22,766 nucleotides of DNA from Zelonia costaricensis (Eukaryota; Euglenozoa; Kinetoplastea; Trypanosomatida; Trypanosomatidae): contig JASAOO010003111.1 in assembly GCA_030849075.1 (NCBI GenBank), positions 1 through 22,766 of the forward strand, written 5' to 3'. Below, piece after piece: positions 15,963 to 22,766 of the stretch (position 1 is its first letter; every line of letters starts with the position of its first letter). Below the pieces are notes generated by a model. The model did not search any database, had not been told where the DNA came from, and was given only the letters and a program-made list of their open reading frames with translations. Both the position numbers and the translations under genes were made by a program.

Positions 15963-17942
15963 CTAGTAACGCTCCACCGCAGCACTCACCGTCTGCCGCC
16001 GCTTCATCTCATCGACGGCCTGCCGCACGGCGCCGTACTGCAGCACAAACAACACGGAGAGCGGAATCTCGTGCTCCGGCTGTCCGTCGTACTGTGGGCG
16101 GCAGCGGTATACAAGAGCGGCAACACGCTTGTCGCGGAACTCGTACAGGATGCTGTCCTCCTCGCGCCAGAAGATGTAGTGGCGCAGGTCCAGCAGAGAC
16201 TCGGGTGGCCCCATCACGGCGCCACCGCTGCCCCCGCTCGCCGCGGCCGTGGCGGCCCTGTCGTGCCGCCCCTTGTGGCGCTGATGGGCGCCGGAGTTCG
16301 AGGGCGGCCTCTTGTCCGCCGGAGCGCCACCCTCGCTCGAGCCCGCGCCGTCGGCCGCCGCCTGCGTAGACGCCGGCTTGGGCAGCGTGACCGGCGCGTC
16401 CGTCGCCCGCTGCACCTTGGCGAGCACCGCAAACATGCTGGGGTGGGTGGCGAAGATGGGCTGCGCGTGCGTGGCACCCGCCGCCGTACCCGCCGCCGCG
16501 GCTGCAGCGGCGGCGTCGAGGCGATAGAGGACGTCTTCCAGAATCTGCACCGTCAGCTCCAGTGGGATGTTCCGGATGTACTCGGAGACGAGCAGCAGGC
16601 ACTTCGCCCGCGAGGTGGCCACCCGTCCGCCGTCCGCGACGCTAGTGAGGATGTCGGTGGGCGGGATGCCGCTCGCCGCCTGCCGCCACACGTGCTGTTG
16701 CAGGAGCTCGCACAAGGCGCGCAGGGCGGCGGGGTAGAGGGCCTGGCCGTGTGCCACGTCCAACACGGACGAGAGCCCGTAGAACTCCTGCGCCTCCTCG
16801 CCGCTGGCGTCCTCGCCGTTGTTCTGAAGTCGCACGACGCTCGTGAAGGGGCTCTCGAGCAGCGCCAGGCCGAGGGCGTCGCGGTCCACCTCGCTCATCT
16901 TGTCGGGGCACAGCTGGTCCATGAGGTGCAGCAGCCCATCCACGTTCGACGCCTCCATGTCGAAGACGCCGAAGTCGACCGTGACCAGCTCGCCGTCCAC
17001 GTCGTCGTCATCTGCGTCGGTGTCACCAGTGTGAACGCGGCGGCCGTGCCCCGTGCCCTCCTCGTCACTCTCCACGTCCCCCTCCTCATCGCTGCTGTCG
17101 TCGCCGTCGTCCTCTTCTTCATCCTCCACCTCTCCCTCCTCCGCCCCCTCAAGCGAAGCGGAGGCCCCTGACGTCGACGACGTGTCGAAGCTGTCAACCT
17201 CGTCGCTTCCGTCCTCGCTCGGCGACACGGGCCCACTCCCACCCGCCTCGCCGGCGCCACCGCCGCGACGGCGGTGTGCCGCAGCAGCAGCAGCCATGGC
17301 ACGACGCAACTGCCGCAGCTCCGCCTCCTCCTCGGCCGCCGCGCTGTCGTCCTCGCTCTCGCCGAGGGCGGAGTCGTCGCTGCTCTCTTGATTGCCGTCG
17401 TCACCAATGTAGTCCGCCGAGCTGAAGTCCACGCCGTCGACGGACTCCTCTGCCGCTTCGTCGTACGCGTTCCCGTCCGCGTCGTCGGAGTCCGTGTCAC
17501 CCTTCGCTACCGCGCGCACCGCGACGGCCGCTGCGGGCGCCGATGCGCTCGTCCGCGGTGCACCGCGCTCGGCGAGCGGCTTGCCTGCCGCGGCAACGCC
17601 CGAGGAAGGCGGCGCGAGCTCTGCCGCACCCGCCAGCGCTGTCGCACCATCACGCCCCGTCCCCGGCCCCGCCGCGACGCCGTTCACAGGCTGTCCGTCT
17701 TTGTCGTAGGACACGCGACGGCGCTTTGCATCGGCCTCGAGCTGCCGGCGGTGCCGCGAGAGGCTCTCGGGGGTGGCGGGGAAGTCCTGGGCACGCCGGC
17801 GTGTCTCCTCCACCAGCTTCAGCTCGCCTGGAGAGTACGCCGGGGAGGAGGCGCCGACATTCGCGTCGCGCGCGGCCTGCGACCGGTGGTGTGCGGTGCT
17901 CTCGATGTCGATCGGCTCCGGCTGGCGGTGGCGCTTGGGCAT
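15963..17942 (-). CDS. BCCIP: BCCIP/Bcp1-family protein with long acidic N-terminal extension
   Basis: 659 residues, about twice the length of human BCCIP or yeast Bcp1. The family acts in the nucleus: yeast Bcp1 is a chaperone and export factor for the 60S protein Rpl23, and human BCCIP binds BRCA2 and p21. The family-like core starts near 318 with ELVTVDFGVFDM and continues through LLHLMDQLCPD, LLESPFTSVVRLQN (361-374), YGLSSVLDV, LLVSEYIRNIPLE (450-462) and the C-terminal FWREEDSILYEF and VYRCRP blocks (591-616). The core is interrupted by an Ala/Gly/Ser-rich insert at about 476-580. The N-terminal part has basic, possibly nuclear-localising stretches (RRRAQ at 48-52, KRRR at 73-76), Ala-rich runs, and a very acidic Ser/Asp/Glu region from 150 to 316. 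The ATG at 17940-17942 is clear; the stop is TAG. No break is seen. The family call rests on motif order, not on a computed score. Confidence 0.88.
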   Translation of the reverse strand: MPKRHRQPEPIDIESTAHHRSQAARDANVGASSPAYSPGELKLVEETRRRAQDFPATPESLSRHRRQLEADAKRRRVSYDKDGQPVNGVAAGPGTGRDGATALAGAAELAPPSSGVAAAGKPLAERGAPRTSASAPAAAVAVRAVAKGDTDSDDADGNAYDEAAEESVDGVDFSSADYIGDDGNQESSDDSALGESEDDSAAAEEEAELRQLRRAMAAAAAAHRRRGGGAGEAGGSGPVSPSEDGSDEVDSFDTSSTSGASASLEGAEEGEVEDEEEDDGDDSSDEEGDVESDEEGTGHGRRVHTGDTDADDDDVDGELVTVDFGVFDMEASNVDGLLHLMDQLCPDKMSEVDRDALGLALLESPFTSVVRLQNNGEDASGEEAQEFYGLSSVLDVAHGQALYPAALRALCELLQQHVWRQAASGIPPTDILTSVADGGRVATSRAKCLLLVSEYIRNIPLELTVQILEDVLYRLDAAAAAAAAGTAAGATHAQPIFATHPSMFAVLAKVQRATDAPVTLPKPASTQAAADGAGSSEGGAPADKRPPSNSGAHQRHKGRHDRAATAAASGGSGGAVMGPPESLLDLRHYIFWREEDSILYEFRDKRVAALVYRCRPQYDGQPEHEIPLSVLFVLQYGAVRQAVDEMKRRQTVSAAVERY

Positions 17943-18026
17943 CGCGGCAAAGGCCGAGGGGCAGGAGTGGGAGGGGGGCGCGGGTCGCGTCAGCGTGTGC
18001 CGAGGAAGCAGCGAGATGGCAAAGTG

Positions 18027-18056
18027 CTGAGCGTCTCAGCATAAAAAGCGGCGTGG
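18027..18056 (-). promoter_or_regulatory. Weak candidate trans-splice acceptor for BCCIP-like gene
   Basis: On the - strand a short CTTTTT-containing tract is followed by AGs at 18035-18036 and 18027-18028; the latter would give an 84-base 5' UTR. No AG occurs between 18027 and the ATG. The tract is short, so the true site may lie further upstream. Confidence 0.25.
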
Positions 18057-18744
18057 GTGTGTGTGATGGTCTTGGAGAGTGTCGTGGAGGTCGACGCAGG
18101 CGGTGGCACCCGTTGGAAGATGAAGGTGCCTCAGCGCTGCGACGGTGGGGAGGGGAGTGGGGGTGATGGGAGCGGTCTTGCGTGTGTTGGCTGAGGAACG
18201 AGCAGGTCGCGGCAGCTGAAGGAAGCGGAAGATCCCTTGGCAGGCAGGAGGGGGTGGGTGCTGAGGAGCGTGCAAGGGGGGATGACGGGAGAGGGGGGCG
18301 GCGGCGGCGCAAGTAGCGGCGAAGTGTGCGCGCAAGATCCGTTGCGTTGACGAGGAACACGAGTGATGACGAGAAGGAGAAATGCGCTGTCACGCATGCG
18401 GTGGGTGCGTGCGTACGTGTGTTTGTGTGATTGTGCGGGTCGAAGACGAAGGTGAGTCCCACGAGAGCAAACCAGCCCCCACGCCAGAGAGCCACCGCCC
18501 GTGTGGAAGGCACAGCAGATACGTGAAGCCGTAGAGAAAAGAAAGGAACCGAGTGCGAGGAAGCGGCGTAGCGGTGCGGGGTGGATGAGGGTGCACACGC
18601 ACGTTGGGGCTTGGGCAAACACACGAGCTCGGACCCGAAGGAAACGGAAGGGAACCGAAGGAGCGGGGAGGGGGAAGGGGGCTCCCTCACTAGCCGAAGG
18701 CACGCGCGCGCAGCGATGTGCCAACCCTCCCGTACAGGTTTCCA

Positions 18745-18758
18745 TTTTTTTTTTTTTT
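18745..18758. repeat. T14 homopolymer (A14 on transcribed strand)
   Basis: Fourteen T on the + strand, the longest A/T run I found in the window. In the transcript orientation it is an A14 stretch directly after GC-rich sequence, like a retroposon tail. Confidence 0.9.
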
Positions 18759-18864
18759 GCGGCACCGCAGCAGTGGCGGAAGCACCGGCATCACCGGCCC
18801 AGGCACCATCACATGAAGGATGCACTGGCGGCGAGCGAAATGACTCGGACCATCAGTCAGCGCA

Positions 18865-18883
18865 TGCAGGGCGAGTCCCTGCA
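18865..18883. other. 7-bp hairpin, 5-base loop
   Basis: TGCAGGG at 18865-18871 pairs perfectly with CCCTGCA at 18877-18883. It lies about 410 bases past the PDCD5 stop on the transcribed strand and 107 bases upstream of the A14 run. Confidence 0.7.
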
Positions 18884-19080
18884 AGGCGAAGGGCACCTAC
18901 ACGCGCCCACACACAATCGAGTGTGTGCGCGGAACGCCGGTCGATGTCTCGCGTCTTTCTCCGCACGTTAATTTAGATACACAAAGGTGGAGAGAGAGAG
19001 GGAGGGAAAGAAAGAGCACGTCAAGTACAGGCAGTGCGCAAACGCAGGCACAAGCAGCTGCGCAGAGGTCATCACATCAA

Positions 19081-19097
19081 GCAGCAGCAGCAGCAGC
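19081..19097. repeat. (GCA)5 trinucleotide repeat
   Basis: Five GCA units plus GC within a region of the PDCD5 3' flank that has no recognisable coding frame. Confidence 0.85.
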
Positions 19098-19236
19098 ATC
19101 GCAGCACCCGCACTGGGGCGGGCAGGGTGCGTTGGTGGTGAGTCGACAAGCCCTCATCCTCCTCCCTTCACACGGCGCTCGGGGCCACGGGACCGTCACG
19201 GTGCCCCACCACCTGTTTGACGCCTGCGTGTTGTGC

Positions 19237-19248
19237 GGGGGGGGGGGG
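19237..19248. repeat. G12 homopolymer
   Basis: Twelve G on the + strand, 46 bases past the PDCD5 stop in transcript direction (C12 in the RNA), so in its proximal 3' UTR. Confidence 0.95.
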
Positions 19249-19294
19249 TCGTGGCGATGAGAGGAGCGGACGGAGGGGACCTGGATCGGCTTCC

Positions 19295-19636
19295 CTACCA
19301 GTCGTCGTCTGTGCGCTTCCGGACGATGGTGATGTGCGACTTGCTCTCGGCCTCCTGATTGGCCATCTGGCCGAGCAGCTCGCGCACCACGTCGTCCGAG
19401 ACGGGCGGCTGCATCTTCCCCTTCTGCACGGCTTGGATGATGTGCATCTCCACCGCCTGCGCGCGGTCCGCCTTCACCTGGGCAATGCGCTTGAGCCGCT
19501 CGCGGCCCTCGGCGCTGACGAAGGCGCGCAGCATATTCTCCTTCTGCTCTTCGAAGGCTTCCATGCGCTCCTGCTGCGCCTGCTGCTTCGCCATCATCTG
19601 CTGGGCCTGCTCCTCGGAGATGGGAACACGCGACAT
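19295..19636 (-). CDS. PDCD5: PDCD5/TFAR19 family protein
   Basis: 113 residues, close to the family length (about 110-125). PDCD5 proteins are small helical proteins of the nucleus and cytosol, found in eukaryotes and archaea; the human protein is linked to apoptosis, Tip60/p53 and the CCT chaperonin, and those partners may not all apply here. The N-terminal half is a Gln/Glu-rich helix (about 8-34). It is followed by the family core: LRAFVSAEGRERLKRIAQVK (about 36-55), then AVEMHIIQAVQKGKMQPPVSD. Next come VVRELLGQM and ITIVRKR, with an acidic tail ending in DDDW. The ATG at 19634-19636 is the first in frame; the frame further upstream opens only with a non-ATG codon and encodes the polypyrimidine tract. 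The stop is TAG. A predicted acceptor lies 62 bases upstream. Confidence 0.95.
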   Translation of the reverse strand: MSRVPISEEQAQQMMAKQQAQQERMEAFEEQKENMLRAFVSAEGRERLKRIAQVKADRAQAVEMHIIQAVQKGKMQPPVSDDVVRELLGQMANQEAESKSHITIVRKRTDDDW

Positions 19637-19698
19637 GGCTCTGCGACGTGCGAGGGCACCCCAGGTGTACGTGAGCAGACCGTCAAGTGGTGGGGCAG

Positions 19699-19720
19699 CT
19701 GCACGAAAAAAAAAAGGAAG
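19699..19720 (-). promoter_or_regulatory. Candidate trans-splice acceptor for PDCD5
   Basis: The complement of 19706-19720 is CTTCC followed by ten T, then CGTGC and AG at 19699-19700. It is the best polypyrimidine-AG arrangement in the window and predicts a 62-base 5' UTR. Confidence 0.6.
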
Positions 19721-19910
19721 TGAAACAGCAAGCTTGCTGGGGTTGTTTGCTACGGACACCTGTCGGTGCAGCGATAGAGGGAAGAGACGCGGCACGCAGG
19801 AGATACCACCAGAAGCGGCCTGTGGGGGGAAGACTGCGGAGGCAGAGTGATGAGGTCTTGATCTGAAGTCGGCTTCTCCGCGAGTAGTGTATGCGGCAAC
19901 TGACTACCCT

Positions 19911-19982
19911 TTGTGTGTGTATGTGTTTGTGTTTGTGTTTTGTGTGTGTGTGCTTGTGCTTGTGCTTGTGTTTGTGCTTGTG
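19911..19982. repeat. TTGTGT/TTGTGC tandem repeat
   Basis: About 72 bases of 6-mer units (TTGTGT and TTGTGC) mixed with TG dinucleotides. In the transcript it reads as a CA-rich CACAAG/CACAAA array with no G-pairing potential, so it would stay single-stranded. Confidence 0.85.
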
Positions 19983-20646
19983 CCTCCAAATAGGTAGCGG
20001 AGGGTGATGGCTTGTGAGTATGACAACGAGCAGGACAGGCTCTTGACAGGAGCGGTGGCGGAAGCGCCGCCGGTTGCGTGAAGCGGGGAAGCGCGTCAAG
20101 CGAAGCGGCGCGTGTGTAGAGCAGAACGGAGGTCACAGTGCGGGGGGGTGACAATGAGCGAAAGCAACGCAGCGTGAAAACAACTGTCAACGAGACGTGT
20201 GCAGCGCCTTCTTTTGTTTTCTTTTTTGTTTCTTTATCTGCTGAGGCGCGGCTTGTCGTACGTTTGTCTTTGGGGGGCACGCGCGCCAACACCACACGCA
20301 CGCGCCACCGCCGCCGTGTTGCCCGGTAGAAGCCGAGCAACTCAGCACGTGCCTGATGCACCCAAGCTCCTCTCTCCCGCTCTTCGCGAGCGTGTGCCCC
20401 GCTTCGCGACGTCGCGTCGTAGGTACCCGATGGCATCCCCATGCGCGTTGTCGCCAATTTTTTTCGTTTCTCCTTATCCGCTTTGATGCACTTCGATGGC
20501 ACGAGTTGATTGACGAGGAGTTCCGCCAGTCTTTACAGAGTCTCTGCTTTGAGGGAGGAGGGGGGAGGAGAGGGGGGAGGAGAGCACCGCGGCCCCTTCG
20601 GCGCCCAAACAAGGGCAGTCCGGCTGCGGCACGTCCAGACGCCATA

Positions 20647-20660
20647 ACACACACACACAC
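20647..20660. repeat. (AC)7 microsatellite
   Basis: Seven AC units followed by further imperfect AC-rich sequence to about 20694, in the 3' flank of the TPMT-like gene. Confidence 0.85.
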
Positions 20661-20882
20661 ATTCACACAAACGGGCACACACACGCAGCACAATCGCGCG
20701 GCACGTTCGACGAAGAGGTTAACACGGCGGAGGTTGAAAGAGTACAACGAGATGAGGCGCGAGCCGCACCTCCCGCATGCGCCCCCCACCCCCTCGGTCT
20801 GCGCGTGCTGCCGCCGCCGGCAGTGGCGTCGACCCTGGCGGCATTCGTGTGGCGATGCGTGGCGTGGGTGTAAGCGAGTCAC

Positions 20883-20897
20883 TGTGTGTGTGTGTGT
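20883..20897. repeat. (TG)7 microsatellite
   Basis: Seven TG units plus T, about 390 bases past the TPMT-like stop codon on the transcribed strand. Confidence 0.85.
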
Positions 20898-21100
20898 TAA
20901 CGTATTCGGGTGAATGGGCTCGGATGAGAGTGCGTGAACAAGAAGGCCAAAGACAAGACGGCGCGAGAGCGAGCGAGCGCAATGGAAGGGCCACGACGCG
21001 CACCACGCCACAGCGCGGCGTACCAGAGAAGGGCGGGGGATCTGCAAGCCGTGAAGGTGAAGGAAAGGTGAGAGCAGACTTGACCGCACCACACGCAGTG

Positions 21101-21128
21101 CCCTACCCCTCCCCCCTTCCCCCTCCCC
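21101..21128 (-). other. Strong G-quadruplex motif, five G runs, in TPMT-like 3' flank
   Basis: On the - strand there are five G runs, complements of C runs at 21101-21103, 21106-21109, 21111-21116, 21119-21123 and 21125-21128, with loops of 2, 1, 2 and 1 bases. It lies about 155 bases past the TPMT-like stop codon, so probably in the 3' UTR. It is the strongest such motif I found in the window. Confidence 0.75.
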
Positions 21129-21283
21129 GTCCTCTCACCTCGACCGGGGCCAGTGCGGGGTGGCGCAGGCGCCCAACAAGAGTCCAGCTACTCCGTAAAA
21201 CGACGCGTACGTGGAGAAGGAGAAATAAAAGGAGCGGGCAACAGAAATAGCATGTTCAGCCCGCCTCCGCGAGCACCCGCCGC

Positions 21284-22201
21284 TCACACCGCAGCAGCCC
21301 TGGGATAGAGCCGGAAGAACTCCAGGTAGTGCACCGGGCCCGTCGCAGGGCGGCTGAACCAGCGGTTCTCCAGCAGCGTGCTGATCTCGTACGGCCGGCC
21401 TGTCGCCGCCTCGTAGAGCGACAGCACCTCGTCCGCAGAGAAGGTGAACGGCGGCCCCCGTGCGTCGCCCTCGTCGCGGACTGGCCGCTCAACCATGAGC
21501 CCCGCTTCTGGCCGCAACACCGAGGCGATGGAGTGCACATACGGTGCGCGCAGGGAGGGGTGCATCGCCATCATGGACGCACGGTCGTACACGAAGTCCA
21601 CCGGCGCCGCCACGAAGGCGGAGCACCTCGGCAGCTCGAGGAAGTCACCCTCGAAAAGGCGCACGGTGCACCCGCCCAGGCAGCCCTCGTACACCACCAC
21701 ACTGCCCGCATCGCCAGCACCGGGCAGCGCGTGCGTTGTGGACGTGAACGTCACACCGGCAAAGCGAACCTCCCGCTGGAGCCGCAGCCCCTCGACGGCC
21801 AGATCGGCGCCGATGACCGCAGCGGCGCCGTGGTCTGCGATGTACCGCAGCACGGCGGTGTCCCCACACAGCGGCACCAATACGGTCTTGCCAGCTAGGA
21901 AGCCCCGCACCGTGGCCTCCTCCGCTGGCCCGTTCAGCTCCTCCGCCGCGTGCATCACCGCCGTCACGACCAGCGGCAGCGGCGGCGCCACCGCGGTGAC
22001 CGGCGCTGCGGCGCCACCTGGCACGTGGCACGCAAAGGCATACAAGTGGCGTGTGAAGGAGGGCGCCGCCTCGGCATTGCGCCAGCCCGTCACGTTCGTG
22101 TCCCACGCGGACGTCCAAAACGCGCTCGTGTTGTCTGTGGTGAGCTTCATGTCTCGCTCCGCGACGTGAGGGGCGAGCGTGTCGGGGGCTGCAGCCGCCA
22201 T
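21284..22201 (-). CDS. TPMT-family SAM-dependent methyltransferase
   Basis: 305 residues. The thiopurine S-methyltransferase family moves a methyl group from S-adenosylmethionine to thiol and related small molecules; it also includes bacterial metalloid and plant halide/thiol methyltransferases. Family motifs in order: FWTSAWDTNVTGW (28-40), VLVPLCGDTAVLRYIADHG (107-125) with GADLA (131-135) as the SAM-binding acidic loop, GDFLEL (185-190), and the signature DFVYDRASMMAMHPSLRAPY (202-221). PPFTFSADEV follows at 250-259. An insert of about 45 residues (55-100) between the W-rich start and the SAM motif, and a second at 151-175, make it longer than a typical member. The ATG at 22199-22201 is the first in frame; the open frame extends upstream only from TTG. 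Met18 could be an alternative start. The stop is TGA. The natural substrate is unknown; a bacterial origin is possible. Confidence 0.88.
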   Translation of the reverse strand: MAAAAPDTLAPHVAERDMKLTTDNTSAFWTSAWDTNVTGWRNAEAAPSFTRHLYAFACHVPGGAAAPVTAVAPPLPLVVTAVMHAAEELNGPAEEATVRGFLAGKTVLVPLCGDTAVLRYIADHGAAAVIGADLAVEGLRLQREVRFAGVTFTSTTHALPGAGDAGSVVVYEGCLGGCTVRLFEGDFLELPRCSAFVAAPVDFVYDRASMMAMHPSLRAPYVHSIASVLRPEAGLMVERPVRDEGDARGPPFTFSADEVLSLYEAATGRPYEISTLLENRWFSRPATGPVHYLEFFRLYPRAAAV

Positions 22202-22766
22202 GACTGCCGTGCGCGCTGCGAACCTACGATCAAACGATAAGGGGCTGCGGTTGGCAGCCGAGAGTTGACGCGCGACGTCCACAAGCCCTTCCAAAGGGGG
22301 GCCTGGGGATCGCCTAGAAATCCGCGAGCCGTGAATGCAGTGAAGGTGCGTCTCTGGCGTACGTGCCTTCAGATCTCAAGTCGGCGTCAAACACAGCGCG
22401 CCGTGGCAGCGGGCGCAAGCGAGGAAATGGGGAACGAAGATCTTCTCCGACAAAATGCATCAGTACAACGCCGCCACCACAAGCTGACTCTGACGCAGGC
22501 ACGTTCGCGTCGCGCGCGAGGCAAACACTCCTCGAACAACAATCGAATACGCGTGTCGAGACGAGGCGAGCCTTACGAAAGCGACTACTAATGCCCAGGC
22601 AACGGTGGAGGGCGCCGATCTCGAGATACGCACGGAAACCGGAGAACGCTCAAATGACTAAGCACCACCCGATCCTTCAGGACGTGTTTGTCTGTCTGTC
22701 TGTATGTGTGTGTGTGTGTGTGTGTGTGAGGAAGTGCGCGTGCGTGGGGGTGGAAGGCGGCGGTGA
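22202..22766. other. Upstream flank of TPMT-like gene
   Basis: No gene is recognised. Possible acceptor AGs for the TPMT-like mRNA lie at 22245-22246, 22224-22225 and 22216-22217, none with a convincing polypyrimidine tract. A short + strand frame (54 codons from an ATG near 22430) has no family resemblance. The end of the window holds a TCTG tetranucleotide run and a (TG)12 repeat. Confidence 0.65.
22690..22728. repeat. Compound (TCTG)n-(TG)12 microsatellite
   Basis: Three TCTG units (about 22690-22703) adjoin an uninterrupted (TG)12 at 22705-22728. Confidence 0.95.

Larger units (their letters stand above)
17943..19294. other. Intergenic region between PDCD5 and BCCIP-like gene
   Basis: No gene is recognised. 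It should contain the PDCD5 3' UTR and the 5' leader of the BCCIP-like gene. It holds a T14 run (18745-18758; A14 in the transcript), a 7-bp hairpin (18865-18883), a short GCA-repeat (19081-19097) and a G12 run (19237-19248). The stretch 18745-18900 is less repetitive than its surroundings and may be part of an old retroposon. Confidence 0.7.
19637..21283. other. Intergenic region between TPMT-like gene and PDCD5
   Basis: No gene is recognised. It should contain the TPMT-like 3' UTR and the PDCD5 leader. It holds the PDCD5 polypyrimidine tract and AG, a TTGTGC/TTGTGT-type tandem repeat (19911-19982), (AC)n at 20647-20660, (TG)n at 20883-20897, and a very strong G-quadruplex motif on the - strand (21101-21128). 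Confidence 0.75.

Noticed and set aside
15381..17171. Long + strand open frame opposite the BCCIP-like gene
   Set aside because: It shares codon boundaries with the - strand gene, and its composition is typical of an antisense shadow.
17650..18825. 391-codon - strand frame overlapping the start of the BCCIP-like gene
   Set aside because: It is out of frame with the BCCIP-like gene, Ser/Pro/His/Arg-rich and low complexity; the overlap with a confident gene on the same strand makes it implausible.
19750..20502. 250-codon - strand frame upstream of PDCD5
   Set aside because: The C-terminal part is a translated CA-rich hexamer repeat, there is no family resemblance, and it lacks a good splice signal.
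20187..21092. 301-codon - strand frame between the methyltransferase and PDCD5
   Set aside because: The translation includes His-Thr and Cys-Val strings from microsatellites and has no consistent codon use or domain; more likely non-coding.
22202..22294. 31-residue upstream extension of the methyltransferase
   Set aside because: The frame opens only with TTG; no ATG precedes the one at 22199-22201.
1..22766. tRNA, rRNA, CRISPR, strand-switch region or intact transposase/reverse transcriptase
   Set aside because: None found by reading both strands; all confident genes point the same way.

Overview
The window looks like nuclear DNA from a trypanosomatid, most likely Leishmania or another Leishmaniinae genus. 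The reasons are: all seven recognisable genes are intron-free and on one strand (-); they are separated by 0.9-2.7 kb of low-complexity DNA full of (GT)n/(CA)n, (GA)n and poly(G) runs; the coding DNA is GC-rich and avoids A-ending codons; several start codons are preceded (on the - strand) by a polypyrimidine tract and an AG suited to spliced-leader trans-splicing; and the proteins are eukaryotic. The organism call is inference from style, not from a species marker. Layout in the direction of transcription (right to left): 22766-22202 upstream DNA with microsatellites; 22201-21284 a TPMT-family methyltransferase; 19636-19295 PDCD5; 17942-15963 a BCCIP/Bcp1-type protein; 15026-13404 a J-domain protein with a C-terminal cysteine cluster; 12425-10827 a flavin-dependent monooxygenase-like enzyme with an N-myristoylation consensus; 8118-6733 a DHHC S-acyltransferase with an altered catalytic region; 5499-1660 BMS1, the U3/SSU-processome GTPase; then 1.66 kb without a recognisable gene. 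About half of the window is coding. The genes do not form a pathway. As is normal in these organisms, they probably belong to one polycistronic transcription unit running right to left, with each mRNA made by trans-splicing and polyadenylation, so neighbourhood says little about function. BMS1 and the BCCIP-like protein share a ribosome-biogenesis theme, and the acyltransferase and the monooxygenase share a membrane/lipidation theme, but both links may be coincidence. No tRNA, rRNA, CRISPR, complete transposon or strand-switch region was seen. The less ordinary signals are four G-quadruplex motifs on the transcribed-RNA strand in intergenic DNA, an 11-bp perfect hairpin followed by a T-rich tract and an orphan AG in the 2.7-kb gap, a possible decayed retroposon ending in A14, the divergent DHHC core, and repeated P-x-[VI]-F motifs in the J protein.
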